From NCBI GenBank assembly GCA_030620925.1, contig JAUXIQ010000101.1, positions 1 to 6,935 of the forward strand: a DNA stretch of 6,935 bases, in the 5' to 3' direction. The translations under genes and the position numbers were made by a program. Positions 1 through 4,875 of the stretch are shown here, one piece after another (position 1 is the stretch's first letter; each line of letters starts with the position of its first letter). This DNA comes from JAUXIQ01 sp030620925 [NCBI: Nitrospinota bacterium] (GTDB taxonomy: Bacteria; JAUXIQ01). The notes below the pieces were generated by a model that was not told where the DNA came from, searched no databases, and saw only the letters and a list, made by a program, of their open reading frames with translations.

Positions 1-90
1 GGGAGCAGGTAAGGAGACCTTGCCCAAGCTCCTTACCGGTCCCGTCCTCCGAACGGGACCACCCCGCAAAGCGAGACTCACTCCCCGGAG
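1..90. other. Structured stretch of adjacent hairpins, possible 3' part of an RNA element
   Basis: Two perfect hairpins lie back to back: GGTAAGGAG (8-16) with CTCCTTACC (29-37), and GGTCCCGT (38-45) with ACGGGACC (53-60) around a CCTCCGA loop. A small CGC-AAA-GCG stem follows at 65-73. GGGAG at 1-5 can pair with CTCCC at 81-85 to close the whole set. The segment AAGGAGACCTTGCC (12-25) resembles the 3' end of cobalamin riboswitches (CAGGAGACCTGCC), but the rest of that riboswitch would lie outside the window and no gene follows directly. There is no U-tract, so it is not an ordinary terminator. It could also be just another dispersed palindrome. The strand cannot be settled. Confidence 0.3.
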
Positions 91-204
91 ATGTGTTATT
101 TGAATTATCGGCTGAACTAATCGGATAGTTTATATCCTATTTGATTATCCAAGGCGGGAAACGGCTTCATGGGTGGGTTGTTGATGATCCCGCAGAACGA
201 GGGA

Positions 205-271
205 TTTGCAAGGGCAGGCGAGATTCTTCACTCCGTCTCGCGTTCCGCGGAACTACGTTCAGAATGACAGG
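205..271 (-). repeat. Dispersed repeat, copy 1 (inverted relative to copy 2 downstream of dnaE)
   Basis: Read on the minus strand this begins CCTGTCATTCTGA and ends GAAGAATCTCGCCTGCCC followed by TTGCAAA. The same two end blocks occur on the plus strand at 3792-3848. The middle differs between copies; here it holds the perfect palindrome GTTCCGCGGAAC (242-253). Sharp conserved ends around a variable, palindromic middle are typical of short non-autonomous dispersed repeats. No protein-coding role is apparent. Confidence 0.7.
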
Positions 272-282
272 AATGCGGAAGA

Positions 283-402
283 GGGGTATCCCGCGTACAG
301 CGGGACCGTACCCCTGCCATGGTCGCGCCTGGAAGGCGATCCTGTGGCAGGTGTTTTGGGCGGCGACCCCGCGGGGCGCGAGAGCACAGCATTGATGCTG
401 TG
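283..402. repeat. Chain of palindromic repeats upstream of dnaE
   Basis: Four inverted repeats follow each other almost without gaps. (1) GGGGTA (283-288) pairs with TACCCC (309-314), enclosing TCCCGC-GTACA-GCGGGA. (2) CCTGCCA (313-319) pairs with TGGCAGG (345-351). (3) CCCCGCGGGG lies at 367-376. (4) CACAGCAT (385-392) is mirrored by ATGCTGTG (395-402). Open frames crossing this stretch have no family resemblance and only reflect the repeats. A mosaic of REP-like elements is the simplest reading. Confidence 0.6.
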
Positions 403-433
403 AGCAGCAGTCAAAAAAGTTTTTGGAAGAGGG

Positions 434-480
434 TATGGGGGGAACCTTTATACAAAAAGGTTCCCCCATAGATTTTTCTT
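434..480 (+). terminator. Terminator-like hairpin of a dispersed repeat family, upstream of dnaE
   Basis: TATGGGGGGAACCTTT (434-449) pairs with AAAAGGTTCCCCCATA (455-470) apart from one bulged G. The right arm is followed by GATTTTTCTTTT, giving a rho-independent terminator shape on the plus strand. An A-rich then T-rich run on the left (413-424) would allow termination from the other direction too. The left flank AAAAAAGTTTTTGGAAGAGGG and the arm sequence recur inside dnaE at about 3160-3216, so the hairpin belongs to a repeat family. It may insulate dnaE from transcription coming from upstream. Confidence 0.65.
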
Positions 481-517
481 TTGTCCCTTTTTCTCGCTTT
501 TCCTTGTCTATCATTCC

Positions 518-546
518 TTGATTTTCGTATTTTCTTCGCTTATAAT
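518..546 (+). promoter_or_regulatory. Sigma70-type promoter for dnaE
   Basis: TTGATT (518-523) and a perfect TATAAT (541-546) are separated by 17 bases. Transcription would begin near 553 and leave a leader of about 40 bases before the ATG at 595. This also argues against starting the protein at the ATG at 559, which lies almost at the transcription start and has no ribosome binding site. I see no clear GAAC-NNNN-GTTC type LexA box around it. Confidence 0.65.
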
Positions 547-594
547 GGCTAATGGTAGTTGTGTTTTGTCTGGAAACGTGCCGGCGGAGGAAAG

Positions 595-3500
595 ATGGGA
601 CAGGATTTCGTGCATCTGCACTGCCACAGCAACTATTCGCTGTTAGAAGGTGCAAACAAGATACAGGCGCTGCTGGACGCCGCCGCGGAAGCGGGTATGG
701 AAGCGTTAGCCGTCACTGATACCAATGCCCTCTACGGCGCTGTTGAATTCCACAAAGCCGCCCGTGAGCGGGGGATAAAACCCATCTTCGGCGCGGAGGT
801 GGACGACCCCGAAACGGGTCGTAAAGCGGTGCTCCTGGCCAGGGATCGGAAAGGATATTCCGCACTCTGCCGGGTCATCACCGCCCGCCGGCTCGACGAA
901 AACTTCTCCCTGGAAGATGCACTGGCGGATGAGAGAGCGGGCCTGTTCATCCTGAGCGCGGAGCCAGAGCTTCTGCGCACTCTCATGGATAAACGGGGCA
1001 AAGAGGGGCTCCGCGTGGAGCTGTCCGCTTGCTCCCCGGGCGGAATGAGGGAGCTGGCCCGTTTCGCAAATGAGAACGGCCTCCCGGCGGCGGTGACCAA
1101 CGATGTCCATTTCGCCCGCGGGGAAGGCTTCCGAATCCACAAGGTGCTGGCCGCCATCCGGGAGAACGCCACCATACACGGCGTCAATGCCGACAAACTG
1201 TGCAGCCCGGAATCCTGGCTCAAACCGCCTGACTTCATGGCGCGGATCGCCGGTGAATATCCCGAAGCCCTGGCGGAGACGGCGCGGATAGCCGAAGCGT
1301 GCAGCGTAGAGCTGGAGCTGGGCGTCAACAGGTTCCCCGCCTACCCGCTGCCGCCGGGGGAGACACCCTTCTCTTACCTGTGGAAAGTCTGTTTCCGGGG
1401 CCTGAGCGAGCGCTACCGGCCCATCACGCCGGAAGCAGTGCGCCGATTGGAGATGGAGCTTGATACCATCCGGAAGTTGGGCTACGCCGAGTATTTCCTG
1501 GTGGTATGGGATATCGTGGAGAAAGCCAAAGAGCTGGGCATCCCCACCGTGGGCCGCGGCTCGGCGGCTAACAGCATCGTCTCCTACGTCCTGGGCGCGA
1601 CGCACGTGGACCCCTTGGAACACGACCTTTATTTCGAGCGTTTCCTGAACCCGGAACGGGTGAGCCCCCCGGATATAGACCTGGATTTCTGCTGGCGGCG
1701 GCGGGACGAGATACTGGAATACGTCTACGAGCGTTACGGCGAGGACAGGGTGGCCATGATAGCCACCATCAACAGGTTCTCCGCCCGCTCGGCGGTGAGG
1801 GATGTCGCCAGGGCCATGGGGATGCCCCAATCCGAGGTGACCGCCTTCACCCGCCGGTTACCACACGTGGCGGTCTCCGCCATCGAGAAAGCAGTGGAGA
1901 CACTGCCAGAATCCCGCGACCTGCCCCTGCACAGGGAGCCTTATAAGACCATACTGGAGATCGCTGCCGCTATGGACCGCTACCCACGCCACCTGGGCGT
2001 GCACACCGGCGGCATGATCATTACCCCCGGCCCGCTCACCGATTACGTCCCCCTCCAGCGGGCGGCCAAAGGGCTGGTGGTTACCCAGTGCGATATGTAC
2101 GCCGCCGAGGACATGGGTCTCATCAAAATAGACCTGCTGGGCCAGCGCTCCCTCTCCGTCATCGCCGACACCCTGATCGACATAAAAGAAAAGGGGGTGG
2201 AGCCGGAGATGGCCCACCACCGCCTCATAAGCGACCCCGATACGCTGCGCCTCATGCGGAAGGGAAAGAGCATGGGCTGTTTCTACATCGAGTCGCCGGG
2301 TATGCGCAGCCTCATGATCAAGCTCAGGGTGGAGGATTTCCCCACGCTGGTAGCGGCAAGCTCTGTCATCCGGCCCGGCCCCGCCGACAGCGGCATGATG
2401 CGCCGTTTCATCGACCGCCACAACGGCCGTGAGGAGATCGTCTATCCGCATCCGACCATGCGTTTCCTGGAGGAGACGCACGGAGTGATGATCTACCAGG
2501 AGGACGTCATGCGCGTGGTACGGGAGGTGGCGGGCATGAGCCTGAGTGAGGCGGACTCCATACGGCGGGCCATGAGCTTCAAGGGTTCGCCGGAAAAAGT
2601 GCTGGCGCTGAAGAAGCGGTTCATGGAAGGGGCGGGCGGAAAGGGCGTGGAGGAAGAAACGGCCGAAGAGATATGGCGGCAGGTAAAGAGCTTCGCCGGC
2701 TACGCCTTCTGCAAGGCCCACAGCGCCTCTTACGCCCAGGTCTCTTTCGAGGCCGCATACCTGAAGGCGCATCACCCGGCGGAGTTCATGGCCGCGGTGC
2801 TATCCAACGGGGGCGGGTTCTACCCGGCGTTCGCTTACGTGGAGGAGGCGCGGCGCATGGGGCTCGCCATACTGCCGTCGGACGTGAACCGCAGCGAGCG
2901 CCGCTACATCGCCGAAGGGGAAGGCATACGCCTGGGTCTCATGTCGGTGCGAGACCTCACCCGGAAGGCCGTCGATTCCCTGCTGGAGGCTCGAAAGGAA
3001 GGCCGTTTCGTCTCGCCCACCGATTTCTGCCGCCGGGTGGACATCACCCTGAAGGAGGCGCAGAACCTGGTCCTCTGCGGCGCATTGGACTGCTTTGAAT
3101 TCACCCGCCCCGAGCTGATGTGGAAACTGGAGCTGTTCTGGTCCGATAATGGTCATGGCGAAAAAAGTTTGGGAAGGGGGGCCGGGGGAGAACCCTTTTT
3201 AAAGGGTTTCCCCCGGAAAGGGATCCGGGGAGAACTTTTTTTAATGAGTGCTCTCAAGGAGAAACCTTCCGCCATAGTGCCCCGTGTGCCCGACTATTCG
3301 TGGGAGAAGAAGCTGGCCCTGGAGCGGGAGATACTCGGTTTCGAGGTCTCCGTTCATCCCATGACTCTATACCGGGACGCCCTGAAGGATGAGGGACTCA
3401 TATCTGCCGGGGATATACCCAAACACGCGGGGAAGAGGGTGCGCGTGGCGGGGACCATGGTCACCAACCGGCGGGTGCGTCTCAAGGGGCGGGAGGAATA

Positions 3501-3711
3501 TATGAAGTTCGTCACCCTCCACGACGAGACGGATATCTTCGAGGCGACGCTTTTTCCCGCCGCCTACCAGAAATACGGCCACCTGCTGGTCACCCGCGGG
3601 CCTTACATCATCACCGGCCTGGTGGAGGAGGATTACGGCTACTGCACGATTACCGTGAACCCCGGAGAGCGGGGAGTGGAGCTTATAGGCCCCGATGCGC
3701 CCCCGCCCTGA
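595..3711 (+). CDS. dnaE: DnaE-type DNA polymerase III alpha subunit, short DnaE2-like form
   Basis: C-family DNA polymerase, 1038 aa from the ATG at 595, chosen because GGAGG (586-590) lies four bases before it. The order is an N-terminal PHP domain (HLHCHS near residue 7, AVTDT at 40-43, GAE to 68, TNDVH to 172), the polymerase core, an HhH region (about 800-840) and a C-terminal OB fold (about 945-1025). The catalytic aspartates are visible: D362 and D364 in PDIDLDF, and D513 in IKIDLLG. The protein stops after the OB fold and so lacks the C-terminal tau-binding domain of replicative DnaE (about 1160 aa in E. coli). RSAVRDV after the catalytic motif and GFYPAFAYVEEARRMG resemble DnaE2, the error-prone translesion class. 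No imuA or imuB partner is in view. The PHP motif usually reading TDH has Thr at 43, so proofreading activity is doubtful. Residues 856-883 are encoded by an inserted palindromic repeat. A replicative role in an organism with short DnaE remains possible. Confidence 0.93.
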   Translation: MGQDFVHLHCHSNYSLLEGANKIQALLDAAAEAGMEALAVTDTNALYGAVEFHKAARERGIKPIFGAEVDDPETGRKAVLLARDRKGYSALCRVITARRLDENFSLEDALADERAGLFILSAEPELLRTLMDKRGKEGLRVELSACSPGGMRELARFANENGLPAAVTNDVHFARGEGFRIHKVLAAIRENATIHGVNADKLCSPESWLKPPDFMARIAGEYPEALAETARIAEACSVELELGVNRFPAYPLPPGETPFSYLWKVCFRGLSERYRPITPEAVRRLEMELDTIRKLGYAEYFLVVWDIVEKAKELGIPTVGRGSAANSIVSYVLGATHVDPLEHDLYFERFLNPERVSPPDIDLDFCWRRRDEILEYVYERYGEDRVAMIATINRFSARSAVRDVARAMGMPQSEVTAFTRRLPHVAVSAIEKAVETLPESRDLPLHREPYKTILEIAAAMDRYPRHLGVHTGGMIITPGPLTDYVPLQRAAKGLVVTQCDMYAAEDMGLIKIDLLGQRSLSVIADTLIDIKEKGVEPEMAHHRLISDPDTLRLMRKGKSMGCFYIESPGMRSLMIKLRVEDFPTLVAASSVIRPGPADSGMMRRFIDRHNGREEIVYPHPTMRFLEETHGVMIYQEDVMRVVREVAGMSLSEADSIRRAMSFKGSPEKVLALKKRFMEGAGGKGVEEETAEEIWRQVKSFAGYAFCKAHSASYAQVSFEAAYLKAHHPAEFMAAVLSNGGGFYPAFAYVEEARRMGLAILPSDVNRSERRYIAEGEGIRLGLMSVRDLTRKAVDSLLEARKEGRFVSPTDFCRRVDITLKEAQNLVLCGALDCFEFTRPELMWKLELFWSDNGHGEKSLGRGAGGEPFLKGFPRKGIRGELFLMSALKEKPSAIVPRVPDYSWEKKLALEREILGFEVSVHPMTLYRDALKDEGLISAGDIPKHAGKRVRVAGTMVTNRRVRLKGREEYMKFVTLHDETDIFEATLFPAAYQKYGHLLVTRGPYIITGLVEEDYGYCTITVNPGERGVELIGPDAPPP
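3160..3243 (+). repeat. Palindromic repeat inserted in frame within dnaE
   Basis: This block shares its layout with the hairpin upstream of dnaE: AAAAAAGTTT, then a GGAAG-G-rich run, then GGGGG-GAACC and its mirror GGTT-CCCCC. A strong palindrome spans 3182-3216 (CCGGGGGAGAACCC against GGGTTTCCCCCGG), and a second partial unit follows (TCCGGGGAGAAC, 3224-3235). The outer ends AAAAAAGTT (3161-3169) and AACTTTTTT (3233-3241) are inverted. The block stays in the dnaE frame without a stop and encodes a Gly/Arg/Lys-rich, low-complexity stretch between the HhH region and the OB-fold part, where DnaE proteins tolerate length variation. In-frame palindromic insertions are known in Rickettsia (RPE elements). 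I infer the same type of event here. Confidence 0.75.
3206..3242 (+). terminator. Intrinsic-terminator-shaped hairpin inside the dnaE coding region
   Basis: CCCCGGA (3211-3217) pairs perfectly with TCCGGGG (3224-3230) around AAGGGA. Below one C-A mismatch, GTTT (3206-3209) pairs with GAAC (3232-3235) with one G-U. Seven T residues follow at once (3236-3242). This is the textbook form of a rho-independent terminator on the sense strand, yet it lies about 470 bases before the dnaE stop codon. It shares its left arm with the larger palindrome 3182-3216, so only one of the two can form at a time. Translating ribosomes probably suppress it. Function is not shown. Confidence 0.45.
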
Positions 3712-3734
3712 TGGGCGATAGGTGGTTTGGTGTA

Positions 3735-3755
3735 GGGGCGTATTGCATACGCCCC
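3735..3755. repeat. Short palindrome GGGGCGTAT-TGC-ATACGCCCC
   Basis: Perfect nine-base arms flank a three-base centre, 24 bases after the dnaE stop codon. It stands directly before another palindrome (3758-3784). I recall this kind of GGGGCGTA...TACGCCCC palindrome as a common dispersed element in uncultured Chloroflexota. No T-tract follows, so it is an unlikely intrinsic terminator, but it may protect the 3' end of the dnaE message. Confidence 0.7.
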
Positions 3756-3757
3756 AC

Positions 3758-3784
3758 TAGGGCGGGTTTCAAACCCGCCCCTAC
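3758..3784 (-). repeat. 27-bp palindromic repeat, copy 1
   Basis: GGGCGGGTTT (3760-3769) and AAACCCGCCC (3771-3780) form perfect ten-base arms around one C. The 27 bases are the exact reverse complement of 4104-4130. This is a REP-like dispersed palindrome placed in tandem with the palindrome at 3735-3755. Confidence 0.8.
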
Positions 3785-3791
3785 GCAGCAT

Positions 3792-3848
3792 CCTGTCATT
3801 CTGAGTCCCGCGGTTAGCGGGACGAAGAATCTCGCCTGCCCTGGCAAA
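3792..3848 (+). repeat. Dispersed repeat, copy 2 (inverted relative to copy 1 upstream of dnaE)
   Basis: It begins CCTGTCATTCTGA and ends GAAGAATCTCGCCTGCCC then TGGCAAA, matching the minus strand of 205-271 at both ends. The middle forms the hairpin GTCCCGC-GGTTA-GCGGGAC (3805-3823), which differs from the middle of copy 1. The pair therefore brackets dnaE in opposite orientations. Confidence 0.7.
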
Positions 3849-3872
3849 CCCGCTTTCTTTTGCGCTTTCAAA

Positions 3873-4041
3873 ATCCCCCTCCCCTTAATCCCCTCCCTCC
3901 AGTGGAGGGGAGATTTGTCGATTCGAAAGATTTCGGACCGATGAATCGTTAAATGAGTACGATAAGGGAGGTATTAGTTCTCCCTCCCCCTCGGCCCGCC
4001 TGCCGCGGGGCGTTCCGGTTGGGGAGGAATTAAGGTGGGGG
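3873..4041. repeat. C-rich and G-rich repeat blocks in inverted arrangement
   Basis: ATCCCCCTCCCCTTAATCCC (from 3873) is loosely the reverse complement of GGGGAGGAATTAAGGTGGGG (4021-4040), so the two blocks appear to be inverted relatives. Inside, CCCTCCA (3895-3901) mirrors TGGAGGG (3903-3909), and TCCCTCCCC (3981-3989) mirrors GGGGAGGAA (4021-4029) imperfectly. Together with neighbouring elements this explains most of the gene-free 3712-4260 region. No coding sequence with family resemblance lies here. Confidence 0.45.
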
Positions 4042-4103
4042 TGAATACAATAAATTGATCGCGTTCCCGCGTGCCGGGGGATGCCGCTCCTACCGGATCT
4101 AGC

Positions 4104-4131
4104 GTAGGGGCGGGTTTGAAACCCGCCCTAC
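4104..4131 (+). repeat. 27-bp palindromic repeat, copy 2
   Basis: AAACCCGCCC mirrors GGGCGGGTTT around a central G, and the flanking GTAG and CTAC extend the symmetry. It is the exact reverse complement of 3758-3784 over 27 bases. It ends about 140 bases before the promoter of the MarR gene. Confidence 0.8.
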
Positions 4132-4260
4132 AATCGATATGCATCATTACCCACAACCCTTTAGGGCAAACCCAATGACCCCACAAACATAATTTAGCAG
4201 AAACGCCGGCAAACGTAGGGCCGAGCGCCCGCGCAGAACCCGTGTCGGGGCAACGGTTAC

Positions 4261-4298
4261 TTTTTTTTGTTGACAGGATGGTTACGTTATATTATTTT
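4261..4298 (+). promoter_or_regulatory. Promoter of the MarR-permease unit
   Basis: A perfect TTGACA (4270-4275) is followed after 17 bases by TATTTT (4293-4298), a four-of-six match to the -10 consensus. Eight T residues (4261-4268) directly precede the -35 box and could act as an UP-type element. They could also be the tail of a weak terminator, because AACCCGT (4237-4243) can pair with ACGGTT (4253-4258). The AT-rich stretch between the -10 and the start codon contrasts with the GC-rich surroundings, which marks the regulatory region. Confidence 0.55.
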
Positions 4299-4326
4299 GA
4301 ATATACAAATATATGTAATCCTTATA

Positions 4327-4341
4327 ATTTGGTTTCCAAAT
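4327..4341 (+). promoter_or_regulatory. Candidate MarR operator, ATTTGG-TTT-CCAAAT
   Basis: A perfect inverted repeat with six-base arms and a three-base centre lies downstream of the -10 box and 19 bases before the MarR start codon. MarR-family dimers bind AT-rich palindromes of about this size, commonly overlapping or just downstream of their own promoter. The position fits autorepression of the regulator and permease. The link to the protein is inferred from location and symmetry only. Confidence 0.45.
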
Positions 4342-4360
4342 AAAAGGGGGCAGTTCATAA

Positions 4361-4819
4361 ATGGGTAAAGTCGAAGACCATGCGGATAGACTCCAGAAAA
4401 CGTTAAAGCATTTCATCCGTAGCCACCAGTTTCGAGACCGCAACGAGATGAGCCCCTTCGGAGTTACTGTTACCCAGTGTTACGCCCTTGACGCTCTGGG
4501 GGACAGCGGCAGCCTGACCATGAGCGAGCTGGCGGAGAAGATGTACCTCACCACTCCAACCATGACCGGCGTGGTGGAGGAACTGGTGAAGAAAGGGTTA
4601 ACGGAAAGAAAGTTCGACCAGCGGGACAGGCGGTTGATCCGTGTGGCCCTGACCCCCAAAGGGCTGGAAGTCTACGACCAGATCAGGGGTACGCTGCTGA
4701 ACAGATACAAGGATATTCTCAGGAGACTCAAACTTTCCGGTAGGGACGTGGACAAGGTCATCAGCGTGCTCAATGTGCTGACCGCTGATCCCGGGGAAAG
4801 TTGCGCCGAGTGTAAATAA
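4361..4819 (+). CDS. MarR-family transcriptional regulator with C-terminal Cys-x-x-Cys
   Basis: Protein of 152 aa, normal MarR length. AAGGGGG about 10 bases before the ATG serves as ribosome binding site. The winged helix-turn-helix runs from about residue 34 to 100: LTMSELAEKM, recognition helix TTPTMTGVVEELVKKG (64-79), then the wing around DQRDRRLIRVALTPKG (86-101). The DxRDRR pattern is typical of MarR wings. Flanking helices (about 8-25 and 104-142) would make the dimer interface. Cysteines are C40 in the dimerisation/ligand region and C148/C151 in a CAEC tail. Such thiols in MarR proteins can sense oxidants, electrophiles or soft metals, but the ligand is not identifiable from sequence. 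The next gene starts 56 bases downstream with no clear terminator between, so both are probably co-transcribed and this protein probably controls the permease. Confidence 0.9.
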   Translation: MGKVEDHADRLQKTLKHFIRSHQFRDRNEMSPFGVTVTQCYALDALGDSGSLTMSELAEKMYLTTPTMTGVVEELVKKGLTERKFDQRDRRLIRVALTPKGLEVYDQIRGTLLNRYKDILRRLKLSGRDVDKVISVLNVLTADPGESCAECK

Positions 4820-4875
4820 CGCCGCACACAGGGAAGTGGACTTTTTACATACGCCTTTCAGAAGGAGATTAGAAA

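Noticed and set aside
1-90. tRNA or tRNA-like gene closed by GGGAG/CTCCC
   Set aside because: No T-loop (GGTTCAAATCC-like), no D-loop pattern and no plausible anticodon arm are present.
559-594. dnaE start at the ATG at 559
   Set aside because: It would add MCFVWKRAGGGK, which does not resemble DnaE N-termini, lacks a ribosome binding site and sits almost on the predicted transcription start. The ATG at 595 has GGAGG at good spacing.
167-655. Minus-strand open frame across the region upstream of dnaE
   Set aside because: It crosses the repeat chain, the terminator hairpin, the dnaE promoter and the dnaE start. Its sequence is low in family features.
706-1830. Long minus-strand open frame opposite dnaE
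   Set aside because: It lies wholly within the well-supported dnaE gene, shows no recognisable domain, and long antisense frames are expected in GC-rich coding DNA.
3711-3944. Small plus-strand open frame after dnaE
   Set aside because: It is built from the palindromic repeats at 3735-3848 and their translation, with no ribosome binding site or family resemblance.
3712-4260. CRISPR array
   Set aside because: The repeats are palindromes in mixed orientation with irregular spacing, not direct repeats separated by uniform spacers.
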